A stretch of DNA of 64,000 nt from an uncultured Pseudomonadales bacterium (GCA_958296165.1 OY282447.1:2790001-2854000), one strand, 5' to 3'. Shown: positions 50,306-60,000, counted from the first letter of the stretch. Notes: generated from the letters alone by a model not told the origin. Made by a program: numbers and translations.

Positions 50306-51490
50306 ATGCGCAAGACCTACATCACCGCCGCGGCAATCGCGGTCGCCCTTGTCGTCTGGTTGTTGTCCGGCGTCTTCACCGGCGGCGAGGGCGTCGCCGA
50401 ACATCCCACCTTGGCGCAAGCCAACGAGCGCGCCGCCGCGGCTCTGGACGACATGTCTTCCACCACAGTGCGCGGCCGGGTGATCCATGCGGTGGCGTTG
50501 CCAGAACGAGTGCAAGTGCGCGGCCGCACCGAGAACAAGCGCACGGTGCAGGTGAGCGCAGAGACCAGAGGGCGCGTTGTGGAACGGCCGGTGGAACGCG
50601 GCCAGAAGGTGGCCGAAGGGGATCTGCTGTGTCGCGTCGCCATTGAAGATCGCCAAGCGCGGCTGACGCAAGCCAAGGAAGCCGTCAATCAAGCCCGCAT
50701 CGAGTACCAAGGCAGTCAGCGTTTGCAGGATCGAGGCTTTCAATCGGAAACCGCGATCGCACAGGCACGAGCGCGGCTGGCGACCGCGCAGGCGCAGTTG
50801 AAGGCAGCGCTGTTGGACATCGAACGCACGCAGATCCGTGCGCCGTTCGCCGGCGTTGTCGAGGAGACGGCGCTGGAAGTGGGCGACTACGCGCAGTCTG
50901 GCACGCCCTGCGCCACCATTGTGGATCTCGATCCGATGCTGCTGGTGGGCCGCGTGTCCGAACGCGATGTGTACCGCTTCTCGGTGGGCGCTGCTGCGAT
51001 TGGGCGGCTGGCCACGGGTACCGCGGTCAGCGGCCCGGTCAGCTTCGTCGGCCAGCAGGCCGATTCAGCCACTCGCACCTACCGGGTGGAAGTCACCGTT
51101 GCCAACCCGGGCTACGCGCTGCGCAGCGGCATCACCACCGAGATCGACATCCACGTTGGCGAGACCACGGCGCACAAGGTGAGCCCGGCGGTGTTCGCGC
51201 TGGACGACGAAGGCCGCGTCGGCGTGCGCATTGTGGACGGCGATGACCGCGTGCGGTTCCAGCTCGTGGAGATCATCGCCGACGACGACGACGGCGTGTG
51301 GGTGCGCGGTCTGCCGGAGGTCACTACGCTCATCACAGTCGGCCAACAATTCGTGGTAGCGGGCCAGCGCGTGCAAGTGCAGCATCAGGAGGCAGCCCCG
51401 CTTGCCAGCCCCGCGGCGCCTTCGGCGGTCGTTGAGGAACGGCCGTCGCGTCCCAACGATGCGGCAGACGGCGCGGAGCTGGCATCGTGA
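50306..51490 (+). CDS. RND efflux periplasmic adaptor (membrane fusion protein)
   Basis: A 394-residue adaptor of the AcrA/MexA type. An N-terminal membrane anchor (about residues 5-24, not a lipobox) is followed by the lipoyl half-motifs VSAETRGRVVERPVERGQKV and IRAPFAGVVEETALEVGDYA. An alpha-hairpin lies between them (EDRQARLTQAKEAVNQARIEY), and a beta-barrel/membrane-proximal domain completes it. It bridges the inner-membrane pump to an outer-membrane channel; no channel gene is nearby. Its stop overlaps the permease GTG (GTGA), so the subunits are co-translated. Confidence 0.91.
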   Translation: MRKTYITAAAIAVALVVWLLSGVFTGGEGVAEHPTLAQANERAAAALDDMSSTTVRGRVIHAVALPERVQVRGRTENKRTVQVSAETRGRVVERPVERGQKVAEGDLLCRVAIEDRQARLTQAKEAVNQARIEYQGSQRLQDRGFQSETAIAQARARLATAQAQLKAALLDIERTQIRAPFAGVVEETALEVGDYAQSGTPCATIVDLDPMLLVGRVSERDVYRFSVGAAAIGRLATGTAVSGPVSFVGQQADSATRTYRVEVTVANPGYALRSGITTEIDIHVGETTAHKVSPAVFALDDEGRVGVRIVDGDDRVRFQLVEIIADDDDGVWVRGLPEVTTLITVGQQFVVAGQRVQVQHQEAAPLASPAAPSAVVEERPSRPNDAADGAELAS

Positions 51491-54400
51491 ACAACCTGCT
51501 GGTGGACGCCGCGGTGAACCGCACGCGCACCACGCTGCTGCTGATGTTCATGGTGATTCTGGCCGGCGTGGCGGCGCGCATTTTCGTCCCTATCGAGTCC
51601 GACCCGAACGTTGAAGTGCCGATCTTCCTAGTGGTGGTGCCACACGAGGGCATCTCCCCGGAGGATTCGGCACGGCTACTGGTGAAGCCGGTGGAAATCG
51701 AGATGCGCACGGTGGAGGGCGTCAACGAGGTGCGCTCGTTCGCCTACGAAGGAATGGCTCGGGTTCTGGTGGAGTTCGACGCCGCCTACGACTTGGATCA
51801 GGCTCTGCAGGACGTGCGCGCCGCGGTAGATCGCGCCAAGCCGCAGTTTCCGGCCTCAGCCGAAGAACCGTTCATCCTGGAGCAAAGCGCCAACGACTTT
51901 CCCATTCTGCAAATCAACCTTGTGGGCGGGCCGAACGCAAACGAGGTGCCGGAACGGCTGATCTACAACTTGGCGCAAGGAATCCGCGACGACGTGAGAG
52001 CGCTGCCGGACGTCCTGGAGGCCAACCTGCAAGGCCACCGCGAAGAGATGCTTGAGGTGGTGATCGATCCCACCAAGCTCGAGGCATATCAGATCAGCAG
52101 CGAGCAGCTGCTCAACACCGTCGTGCGCAACAACCGCTTGATCGCCGCTGGCTCGCTCGACACCGGCACCGGGAGGATGGCGGTGAAGGTGCCAAGCGTC
52201 ATCGAGACCGCCCAGGACATCTTCGACCTGCCCATCAAGGCCAACGGCGATTCGGTGGTCACGCTGGCCGACGTGGCCACCATCCGCCGCACCTTCAAGG
52301 ACCGCCAGAGCTACGCCCGGGTGAACGGCAACAACACCATCTCCATCAACGTTACGAAACGGCCGGGCGCCAACGTGGTGGACAGCGTGGCGCAGGTCAA
52401 GAGCGTGGTCGAGCGCCACCGCGCCAACTTGCCGGCCAAGGTGAGCCTGTTCTACACCCAGGATCAAGCCCCATTCGCGCTCTCGCAAGTCACCGAGCTG
52501 GAAGGCAACATCGCTACCGCCCTGGTGCTGGTGATGGTGCTGGTGGTGGCCGCGATCGGCTTGCGCAGCGGGTTGATCGTCGGCGCGGCGATACCCGTGT
52601 CCTTCCTGTTCGCGCTGATTTTCGTCTGGGCGTTGGGCTATACCTTCAACTTCATGGTCGCGTTCGGCATGTTGCTGGGCCTCGGCATGCTCATCGACGG
52701 CGCCATCGTCATCACCGAGTACGCGGATCGCAAGATGGCGGAGGGCATGACTCCGCGCGAGGCCTACGCGAACTCCGCCAAGCGCATGTTCTGGCCGGTC
52801 ACCGCGTCCGTTGCAACCACTCTCGCGGCGTTTCTGCCGCTGATCTTCTGGCCCGGCGTGGCCGGCAAGTTCATGCGCTATCTGCCCGTCACGGTATTCT
52901 TCGTGCTCACCGGCTCCCTGCTCTACGCGCTGCTCTTCGGCCCCACCATCGGGGCGCTGTTCGGCAAGCCGAGCGCGCGCGACGAGCGGGCGCGGCGGAC
53001 GCTGATTCAGCTGGAAGAAGGCGACCCGCGCGGGCTGCCCGGCATCACCGGCTGGTATGCGCGGCTCTTGGCGGTGACTTCCCGCAACGCCGGCATCACG
53101 TTGTTGGCGACGGCGCTTGTACTGGTGGGTTCGTTCTGGGCCTACGGCCAATACGGCCGCGGCATGACGTTCTTCTCAGACACGGACGCCTCCTTCGCCC
53201 GCGTCGCCGTGCGCGCCCGCGGCAACCTCTCGGCGGACGAAATCGGCGTGCTGGTGCGCGAGGTGGAGGATCGCATTCTCGACATACCGGGCATCAAGAG
53301 CACCAACACCAACACTACCCTCGGTGGCGGCGGTGGCGGCGGCGGGTTCAGCGCCAGCGCCGATACGGTGGGCTTCATCTTCTTGGAGATGCATGAGCAG
53401 CACGAGCGCTCGCTCACCGGCCGAGAGATCCTCGAACGCGCCCGCCGTGCCACCGCTTCCTTGGCCGGCATCGTCGTTGAAGTGCAAAAGATGGAGCAAG
53501 GTCCGCCGGTGGGCAAGCCGGTGCAAATTCAGTTTTCGGCGCAGAACAACAGCGCGCTGGAACCGGTGGTTACGCAAGTACGCGAGTACATCGACGCCAA
53601 CGTGGCCGGGCTGCGCGACGTGGACGACACGCGCTCGCTGCCTGGCGTGGAATGGCAGCTCAGCGTGGACCGCGCCCAGGCCGCGCTGTACGGCGCGGAT
53701 GTGTCGTTGGTGGGCATCGCCGTGCAGCTGGTGACCAATGGCGTGAAGGTGGGCGAATACCGCCCCGACAGCGCCGACGACGCGGTGGACATTCGCGTCC
53801 GCTATCCGTCCAGCGTGCGCGGCTTGAGTGCGCTGGACGACTTGAAGATCACCACTGCGAGCGGCCTAGTGCCGATTTCCAATTTCGTGCGCCGTGCTGC
53901 TGCGCCGAACGTCGACAGCATCGAGCGCATCGACGGCCAGGTAGTGCAATTCATCCGCGCCGACGTGGCGCCCGGCATTCTGGCGGACGACAAAGTTGGG
54001 GAGATTCAGGCTTGGCTGCTCAATGCGGACTTGGACCCTCGCGTGGACGTCGTCTTTCGCGGCGCCAACGAGGAACAGGCCGATTCGATGGCGTTCATCA
54101 TGGTGGCCATGATGATGTCGCTGCTGCTCATGTTCGTGCTGCTGGTAACGCAGTTCAACAGTCTCTATCAAAGCGTCTTGATCCTGATTGCCGTAGTGAT
54201 GTCCACGGCTGGCGTGCTGCTTGGCCTGCTCATCACCAACATGCCGTTCAGCGCCATCCTCACCGGCGTTGGCGTGGTGGCGCTGGCGGGCATCGTCGTG
54301 AACAACAACATCGTGCTGATCGACACCTACAACCACATCCGTCGCCAGCACCCGGAACTGGATCATGTGTCTTTGATCGTCCGCACCGGTGCGCAAAGGC

Positions 54401-54717
54401 TGCGCCCCGTGATGCTCACCACGGTCACGACGGTGTTCGGGCTGTTGCCGTTGGCCAGCCACTTCTCCATCGACTTCATCAACCGCAGCGTCGTCTACGG
54501 CGGCCAGTTGTCCGGCTTCTGGGTGCCGCTGGCGCAGGCCATCGTCTCCGGCCTCACGTTCGCCACGCTGTTGACGCTGGTGGCCACCCCGGCAATGCTG
54601 GCGCTGCCGCACCAGCCCTATGTGCAAGCCATTCGGCACCTGCCGCAGGCGCTGGCTGGCCTAGTGCGGCGCAAGGCAAGCGTAGACGCCGAGGCGCTAG
54701 CGAACCCTGCCGGCTAA
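51487..54717 (+). CDS. RND efflux permease
   Basis: A 1076-residue proton-driven pump with the RND layout: a helix at the N-terminus, a large periplasmic loop, six helices, a second loop, five helices. Family motifs are PRVSVPIFLV-like at NVEVPIFLVVVPHEGISPED, GMLLGLGMLIDGAIVITEYA (TM4, one Asp rather than the DD of AcrB), and GVVALAGIVVNNNIVLIDTY near the C-terminus. The second periplasmic loop carries a run of eight Gly (about residues 613-620). It is a divergent HAE-type pump; substrate unknown. GTG start overlaps the adaptor stop. Confidence 0.92.
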   Translation: MNNLLVDAAVNRTRTTLLLMFMVILAGVAARIFVPIESDPNVEVPIFLVVVPHEGISPEDSARLLVKPVEIEMRTVEGVNEVRSFAYEGMARVLVEFDAAYDLDQALQDVRAAVDRAKPQFPASAEEPFILEQSANDFPILQINLVGGPNANEVPERLIYNLAQGIRDDVRALPDVLEANLQGHREEMLEVVIDPTKLEAYQISSEQLLNTVVRNNRLIAAGSLDTGTGRMAVKVPSVIETAQDIFDLPIKANGDSVVTLADVATIRRTFKDRQSYARVNGNNTISINVTKRPGANVVDSVAQVKSVVERHRANLPAKVSLFYTQDQAPFALSQVTELEGNIATALVLVMVLVVAAIGLRSGLIVGAAIPVSFLFALIFVWALGYTFNFMVAFGMLLGLGMLIDGAIVITEYADRKMAEGMTPREAYANSAKRMFWPVTASVATTLAAFLPLIFWPGVAGKFMRYLPVTVFFVLTGSLLYALLFGPTIGALFGKPSARDERARRTLIQLEEGDPRGLPGITGWYARLLAVTSRNAGITLLATALVLVGSFWAYGQYGRGMTFFSDTDASFARVAVRARGNLSADEIGVLVREVEDRILDIPGIKSTNTNTTLGGGGGGGGFSASADTVGFIFLEMHEQHERSLTGREILERARRATASLAGIVVEVQKMEQGPPVGKPVQIQFSAQNNSALEPVVTQVREYIDANVAGLRDVDDTRSLPGVEWQLSVDRAQAALYGADVSLVGIAVQLVTNGVKVGEYRPDSADDAVDIRVRYPSSVRGLSALDDLKITTASGLVPISNFVRRAAAPNVDSIERIDGQVVQFIRADVAPGILADDKVGEIQAWLLNADLDPRVDVVFRGANEEQADSMAFIMVAMMMSLLLMFVLLVTQFNSLYQSVLILIAVVMSTAGVLLGLLITNMPFSAILTGVGVVALAGIVVNNNIVLIDTYNHIRRQHPELDHVSLIVRTGAQRLRPVMLTTVTTVFGLLPLASHFSIDFINRSVVYGGQLSGFWVPLAQAIVSGLTFATLLTLVATPAMLALPHQPYVQAIRHLPQALAGLVRRKASVDAEALANPAG

Positions 54718-55315
54718 AGGCCACCCCAAGCCATATCTTGTCGGGCGCGTCTTCCCGAGGAAGCCAAGCGCCCACTCTCACTCCTGCGCCATCAGGGCGC
54801 CAACGCTCGAACGCGAACAAGCGCCACGCGCTCGCGTTCTTGCTATGTCGGGAGGATGGAGAAGATGGGGAGGAAAAAAGCCCCGGCGATATGGGGATGG
54901 GGGAGGGAGGGAATGCTATCGCCGGGGCGTTTACTGCTTGGTACTGCCTGGAATAGTGGGGTCGTCCGCTCCGTCTTCAAGTCGTCGCCACCACATTGTT
55001 CGGCCACTCTACGCGCACAAACTGCCTTGCGCATATAGCCAATGTCCAAGTTTCGCGTACTCCGTTTACTCTGTACTTTGTAAGACTATCGCCTATCGCA
55101 AAAGTTCCTATAGATAGACCCTTGCAAACAGGACGATATTTCGACGAAAAGCGCCATTCGGAGCTGCGCTCTACTTCGCGCACATCGAGAGAGAGAGCCG
55201 AAGAGCAGGCTGCTTTAGCCGGTCGCCGGGCAATGCAGGACTCGACCGGAGTGCCTACCATCGTTGCCTGCTATCGTAGAGACGTTCCTTTGCAAACACT
55301 CAGAAGGAGTAGCGC
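54718..55315. other. 598-bp intergenic region without a supportable gene
   Basis: Besides the hairpin listed separately, it contains an imperfectly spaced 7-bp inverted repeat AACGCGA/TCGCGTT (about 54818-54840) and an AT-rich stretch (about 55015-55145) with a TATAGA and several CTATCG-like motifs. It ends with the ribosome site AGAAGGAG of the LLM gene. Short open frames on both strands show no family resemblance, ribosome site or codon bias, so I list none. Confidence 0.6.
54880..54928. terminator. Perfect 12-bp hairpin, terminator-like
   Basis: GCCCCGGCGATA (54880-54891) and TATCGCCGGGGC (54917-54928) are perfect complements around a 25-nt purine-rich (plus-strand) loop. On the minus strand the stem is followed by TTTTTTCCTC, a textbook intrinsic terminator; on the plus strand by GTTTAC. 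It probably ends the RND operon transcript, and stops minus-strand read-through from the ABC operon beyond the LLM gene. Confidence 0.6.
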
Positions 55316-56260
55316 ATGGCTGTCTCGCTTGGCGTCCACATCGGCCAGCAGAATCTCGACATCGCCGACTTGCGCGCCCTGTGGCGGCGCTTGGACCGCG
55401 CTGGCGTGGACTGGATTTCCGTGTGGGATCATTTCTACGAAGCGCCCTTTCAAGGCGGCACGCAGCCGCACTTCGAGGCATTGTCCACTTTGGGAGCGTT
55501 GGCTGCGGATACTGAACGGGCGCGCATCGGCTGCTTGGTCTTTTACGTCGGCTATCGCAATCCAGCGCTGCTCGCGAAGGCGGCGACGACCTTGGATCAT
55601 CTCTCCGCCGGGCGCTTCGAGCTGGGCCTGGGCGCCGGTTGGCACATTCACGAAGCATCGGCGTATGGCTATTCCTTCCCCGACATCGGCACGCGCCTAG
55701 ACATGCTGGACGAAGCCGCGGCAGTAGTGCGCCGCCTGCTCGACGACGAGCGCACTATTTTCGCCGGCAAGCACTTCCAACTCGACGACGCCACTTGCTG
55801 GCCCAAGCCGGTGCAGGAGCGCTTGCCGTTGTGGATCGGCGGGCGCGGCGAAAGACGCACTTTGGAGATTGCCGCGCGGCGTGCCGACGGTTGGAATGCC
55901 GCCTACACCAGCCCGGCCGAGTTCGCACGCTTGAACACGGTGTTGAATCACTGGTGTGAACAAGACGACCGCGATCCGAGCGCCATCAAGCGCAGTGCCA
56001 ACATCGCCTTCCACATGGCGACGGATGCCGCCGGCGTGGAGCGCGAGCGCGCCAGGCTGGCCGCAGATTGGGGCGCGGCGGCAACGGGCGTTGCGGCCGG
56101 TTCGCTGTTATGTACGCCGGACGCCGCCGCGGATCAGATCATGGCCTATGTGCGGGGCGGCGCCGACGCCATCAACGTCGCGCTGCGGGCGCCGTGGAAC
56201 GACGACGCGCTGGCTGCCTATGTCAACGAGGTCATTCCGGCCGTCCGGCGCTTGACTTAG
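55316..56260 (+). CDS. LLM-class F420-type oxidoreductase
   Basis: A 314-residue luciferase-like TIM-barrel flavoprotein. It has SLGVHIGQQNLDIADL at the N-terminus, DWISVWDHFYEAPFQGG, KAATTLDHLSAGRFELGLGAGWH and the C-terminal-half GGRGERRTLEIAARRADGWN, as in F420-dependent family members. It is only distantly similar to the LLM protein at 6.1-7.0 kb. Cofactor (F420 or FMN) and substrate are unknown. Ribosome site AGAAGGAG precedes the ATG. Its 3' end overlaps the convergent ABC ATPase gene by 29 bp. Confidence 0.85.
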   Translation: MAVSLGVHIGQQNLDIADLRALWRRLDRAGVDWISVWDHFYEAPFQGGTQPHFEALSTLGALAADTERARIGCLVFYVGYRNPALLAKAATTLDHLSAGRFELGLGAGWHIHEASAYGYSFPDIGTRLDMLDEAAAVVRRLLDDERTIFAGKHFQLDDATCWPKPVQERLPLWIGGRGERRTLEIAARRADGWNAAYTSPAEFARLNTVLNHWCEQDDRDPSAIKRSANIAFHMATDAAGVERERARLAADWGAAATGVAAGSLLCTPDAAADQIMAYVRGGADAINVALRAPWNDDALAAYVNEVIPAVRRLT

Positions 56261-57218
56261 CAGCTGGCGCCGCTGGTTGTCCCTCATGGAGGTGGCAGGC
56301 GGAGTGGTGGCCGGCGCCGACGGCCACCAGCATTGGCGCTTGACGCTCGCAGACCGCCATGCAGCTCGGACAGCGCGGATGAAAGCGGCAGCCGGGCGGC
56401 GCAGCCAGCGCGTTGGCCACTTCCCCCTGCGCCTGGCCGTGTACGCGCGGCGCTTGCGGGTCTGGTCGGGGCACGGCGGCCAGCAACGCTTGCGTGTAGG
56501 GGTGGCGGGGATTGTCGAACAGCTCGACGCTGGCAGCCGTCTCGACGATCCGGCCCAAGTACATCACTGCAACGCGATCTGCCGCATGCTCCACCAGCGC
56601 GAGGTCGTGGGCGATGAGCAGATACGTCAGGCCGAGCTCGGCTTGCAGGTCCTGCAGCAGGTTGAGGATTTGGGCGCGGATCGAGACGTCCAAGGCCGAG
56701 ATCGGTTCGTCCAGCACAATCAGTTCCGGTTCCAGGATGAGTGCGCGGGCAATCGCGATGCGCTGTCGCTGGCCGCCGGAGAACTCGTGCGGATAGAGGC
56801 TGGCGGCACCCGCCGGCAGGCTCACCAAAGCGAGCGCCCGCTCCACTCTGGCGGCGATGTCGCGGCGTAGTTCGCCATGCGCTAGAAGCGGTTCGGCGAG
56901 GATGGTCTTCACCTTCAAGCGCGGGTTCAGCGAACTGTACGGGTCTTGAAAGACGGCCTGCACGCGAGCGCGGTAGCGCTTGGCCGCTTGCCGCTTGAGG
57001 CGGCCGATGTCTTCGCCGTCGAAGACGATGCGCCCGCTGGCCAACGGATTGAGCTTCAGGATCAACGTCGCCAACGTGCTCTTGCCGCAGCCGGACTCGC
57101 CCACCAGAGCAAACGTCTCTCCCTTGGCGATGTCCAGCGAAACGTCGTCCACGGCAGTCAACACGCCGCCGCGGGTGTGGAAGCGACAGACCACCTGTTG
57201 CAGCCGCAGCAGCGTCAT
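56232..57218 (-). CDS. Peptide-type ABC transporter ATPase (DppF/OppF type)
   Basis: A 328-residue cytoplasmic ATPase. Walker A is GESGCGKSTL, the Q-loop is in VFQDPYSSLNPR, the ABC signature FSGGQRQRIAIARAL and Walker B LIVLDEPISALD. The C-terminal oligopeptide-family extension has GCRFHPRCPSCMAVCE (Cys-rich, as in OppF/DppF). It pairs with the DppD-type ATPase encoded just upstream and energises uptake of peptides or similar solutes. The ATG at 57218 overlaps the preceding stop (ATGA). Confidence 0.92.
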   Translation of the reverse strand: MTLLRLQQVVCRFHTRGGVLTAVDDVSLDIAKGETFALVGESGCGKSTLATLILKLNPLASGRIVFDGEDIGRLKRQAAKRYRARVQAVFQDPYSSLNPRLKVKTILAEPLLAHGELRRDIAARVERALALVSLPAGAASLYPHEFSGGQRQRIAIARALILEPELIVLDEPISALDVSIRAQILNLLQDLQAELGLTYLLIAHDLALVEHAADRVAVMYLGRIVETAASVELFDNPRHPYTQALLAAVPRPDPQAPRVHGQAQGEVANALAAPPGCRFHPRCPSCMAVCERQAPMLVAVGAGHHSACHLHEGQPAAPAAKSSAGRPE

Positions 57219-58177
57219 GCGTGCAGCCAGCACGCCACTTGGTCGTCGCCGGCCATGACCGTCGGCGGCGCCTCGACGCGGCAGCGCTCGGTGGCGTGGG
57301 GACAGCGCGGATGGAACGCGCAGCCGCTCGGCAAGGCGAGCGGATCGGGCGGATTGCCGGGGATGGAGATGAGGCGTTTGTCGCGGCGACCCAGACGCGG
57401 TACGGACGCGAGCAGGCCTTGCGTATAGGGATGCCGTGGCTCGGCATACAACTGCTCGGCAGTTGCCGCCTCAACGATGCGGCCAGCGTACATCACGGCG
57501 ATGCGGTGGCAAACGCGCGCGGCAATGCCCAAGTCGTGGGTGATGAACAGCAGGCCGGCGTCGGTCTCGGCCTGGATGCGCTCGATGAGGTCCATCAACT
57601 GCACTTGGATGGTGACGTCGAGGGCACTGGTGGGTTCGTCGGCGATCAACAGGCGCGGTCGGCAGGCGATAGCCATGGCCGCGACCACGCGCTGCCGCAT
57701 GCCGCCACTGAACTGATGCGGATAGTCGCGGGCTCGCTGCCGCGCCGCCGGCACGCGCACATGCTGCAATTCCTCCACCGCGAGGTGCGCTGCGTCGCGG
57801 CGGCTGTCGCCCCCTAAGCCGTGCGCTCGGATGGGCGCTGCCACTTGGGCGCCGACGGTAAACACCGGGTTGAGCGACGTCATAGGATCCTGGGAGATCA
57901 TGGCGATCTGCCGCCCGCGCACTTCGTCGGCCAGCGTCTTCTCGTCCAAGCCGATCAGTTCGCGGCCATCGAGGGAGACGGTGCCGCCGACGATGCGGCC
58001 GGCGGGCTTCGGCGGCAGGCCCAGCAAGGAAAGGCCGGTCATGGTCTTGCCGCTGCCGGACTCGCCGATCAGCCCCAACGTTTTGCCGGCGGCCAACTCG
58101 AAGCTCACGCCGTCCACGGCCTTCAGCACGCCGCGCTTGAGGAACAGGTGCGTCTTCAGGTCTTGAACGCGCAGCAC
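57215..58177 (-). CDS. Peptide-type ABC transporter ATPase (DppD/OppD type)
   Basis: A 320-residue ATPase. Walker A is GESGSGKTMT, the Q-loop MISQDPMTSLNPV, signature FSGGMRQRVVAAMAI and Walker B LLIADEPTSALD, followed by the family C-terminal segment GCAFHPRCPHATERC. The GTG at 58177 is chosen since it starts the usual LRVQDLKTHL strand and lies 2 bp after the permease stop; the frame is open further upstream only as a shadow of the permease gene. Confidence 0.92.
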   Translation of the reverse strand: MLRVQDLKTHLFLKRGVLKAVDGVSFELAAGKTLGLIGESGSGKTMTGLSLLGLPPKPAGRIVGGTVSLDGRELIGLDEKTLADEVRGRQIAMISQDPMTSLNPVFTVGAQVAAPIRAHGLGGDSRRDAAHLAVEELQHVRVPAARQRARDYPHQFSGGMRQRVVAAMAIACRPRLLIADEPTSALDVTIQVQLMDLIERIQAETDAGLLFITHDLGIAARVCHRIAVMYAGRIVEAATAEQLYAEPRHPYTQGLLASVPRLGRRDKRLISIPGNPPDPLALPSGCAFHPRCPHATERCRVEAPPTVMAGDDQVACWLHA

Positions 58178-58179
58178 GG

Positions 58180-59061
58180 CTAGATTTGCCTTCGCACCGG
58201 GTCGAGCGTGTCGCGCAGCCAGTCGCCAAGCAGGTTGGAGGCCAGGCACGAGGCCATGATCGCCAAGCCGGGCATCGTGATGAGCCACCACGCCACATCG
58301 ATGAAGTTGCGCCCGTCCGCGAGCATGCCGCCCCATGAGACGTTCGGCGGCTGAATGCCGAGGCCGAGAAAACTCAACCCTGCCTCGAAGACGATCACGC
58401 TGCCGAACTGCAACGTGGCCAGCACCAGCAGCATGTTCAGCACGTTGGGCGCCAAGTGGCGGTAGAAGATCACCGGCGTGGCGACGCCAGCGATCTTCGC
58501 CAGCTTGATGTAGTCGCGCTCGCGCAGGCTCAGCACCTCGCCGCGCACGAGCCGCGCATACCACGTCCAGTAGCTCAGCACGATGATGAAGATCACCATC
58601 GCCTCGCCCGGCGGCAACACCGCGGCGAACAGCATGGCAAGCGGGATCGAAGGCACGGACATCTGCACGTCGATGAGCCGCGAGATCGCCGCATCCACGA
58701 AGCCGCCGAAATAGCCCGCCGCCATGCCTAGGCTCGCGCCGATCAAGCCGGAGATGACGATGGCGTAGAGCGCTACATTGGCCGACACGCGTGCGCCGGC
58801 GATGATGCGGCTCAAGATGTCGCGGCCGAGGTTGTCCGTGCCCAAGAGATGCTTGGCGCTGCCGCCCTCCGCCCAGGCTGGCGGGGTCATGGCGTCCGCA
58901 AGCGCGATCTTGCCCGCCTCGTGCGGCGTCAGCCAAGGTCCGAGCAGGGCGCAGATCAGCACCAGCGCCAAAACGCTGGCGGCGAGGAAAGGAAATCCGC
59001 CCTCGCCGCGACGCAGGAGACGGGCCAGCAGCGGGCGAGGCAACGCGACGGCTTCACTCAT
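58180..59061 (-). CDS. Peptide-type ABC transporter permease (DppC/OppC type)
   Basis: A 293-residue inner-membrane permease with an N-terminal helix (about residues 24-44) and five further helices. The family segment HLLGTDNLGRDILSRIIAGAR follows the first helix, and the EAA-type coupling loop is near KIAGVATPVIFYRHLAPNVL. It forms the heterodimeric channel with the DppB-type subunit 6 bp upstream. Confidence 0.92.
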   Translation of the reverse strand: MSEAVALPRPLLARLLRRGEGGFPFLAASVLALVLICALLGPWLTPHEAGKIALADAMTPPAWAEGGSAKHLLGTDNLGRDILSRIIAGARVSANVALYAIVISGLIGASLGMAAGYFGGFVDAAISRLIDVQMSVPSIPLAMLFAAVLPPGEAMVIFIIVLSYWTWYARLVRGEVLSLRERDYIKLAKIAGVATPVIFYRHLAPNVLNMLLVLATLQFGSVIVFEAGLSFLGLGIQPPNVSWGGMLADGRNFIDVAWWLITMPGLAIMASCLASNLLGDWLRDTLDPVRRQI

Positions 59062-59067
59062 GGCGGC

Positions 59068-59991
59068 TCATGCCTTGGCGTGGCGAATGCGCGGATCGAT
59101 CAAGCCGTAGGACAGATCCACGATCAGATTCACGGCCACGAACACCAGCGCAGCCAGCACCACCCCCGCCTGCACCACTGGGAAATCGCGGGCGAACACG
59201 GCGTCCACCACGGCGCGCCCGATGCCCGGCCAGGCGAATACCACCTCGATCACGAACGCGCCGCCGAGCATGTTGGCGAAGTACACGCCGATCATCGTCA
59301 CTAGCGGCACCATCGCATTGCGCAGCGCATAGCGCCAGACGATCCAGCGTTCCGGCAGGCCGATGGCGCGCTCCATGCGCACGTAGTCGGAATCCAGGAT
59401 GTCGAGCATCGAGGAGCGCAAAGTGCGTGTCATGGCCGCCACCGGATACCAGCCGAGCGCGATCGCCGGCAGAACCAAATTGCTCAGGCCGCCGCGTCCG
59501 AAAGCCGGCAGCCACTGCAACTCCACCGCGACGAAGAGAATGAGCAGCAAGCCGATCCAGAAACCAGGCACCGCTTGGCCGAGCATGGCGAATACCTTGG
59601 CGGCGCGATCCACCAAGCCGCCGCGATGCACGGAGGAAACAACGCCCAAGGGCACGGCCAGGAGCAGCGCAAAGACGAGCCCCGCCAGCGCCAGTTCCAG
59701 CGTTGCCGGCAGACGTTCGAGCAGCAGCGTCATGGCCGGCGCCTGCCATTGGTAGGAATCGCCGAAATCGCCTTGCACGGCGTTGACCATGAAAATGCCG
59801 AACTGCGCTGGCAGCGGTTTGTCCAGCCCCAGCGCCTCGCGCATGGCGGCGAACTCTGCCTCGCCGGCGTCCATCGGCAGCATCAAAGCCACCGGATCGC
59901 CAGACAAGCGTTGCGCTACGAAGACGATCAGCAGAGCGCCGACGATGGCGACGACGCCTTGCAGCACGCGCTTGACGAAATAGGCTCTCAT
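59068..59991 (-). CDS. Peptide-type ABC transporter permease (DppB/OppB type)
   Basis: A 307-residue permease with six helices. The N-terminus (MRAYFVKRVLQGVVAIVGAL) and the segment LGLDKPLPAQFGIFM followed by GDFGDSYQW are characteristic of DppB/NikB. The EAA loop is RAIGLPERWIVWRYALRNAM. It begins the four-gene transporter operon as seen here. A substrate-binding protein gene, usually first in such operons, is absent: the gene 9 bp upstream is an unrelated ATPase. Confidence 0.92.
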   Translation of the reverse strand: MRAYFVKRVLQGVVAIVGALLIVFVAQRLSGDPVALMLPMDAGEAEFAAMREALGLDKPLPAQFGIFMVNAVQGDFGDSYQWQAPAMTLLLERLPATLELALAGLVFALLLAVPLGVVSSVHRGGLVDRAAKVFAMLGQAVPGFWIGLLLILFVAVELQWLPAFGRGGLSNLVLPAIALGWYPVAAMTRTLRSSMLDILDSDYVRMERAIGLPERWIVWRYALRNAMVPLVTMIGVYFANMLGGAFVIEVVFAWPGIGRAVVDAVFARDFPVVQAGVVLAALVFVAVNLIVDLSYGLIDPRIRHAKA

Positions 59992-60000
59992 GTGCCGCCG

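Noticed and set aside
54843-55049. 68-codon minus-strand frame in the long intergenic region
   Set aside because: No ribosome site, no family resemblance, and it runs through the intergenic hairpin.
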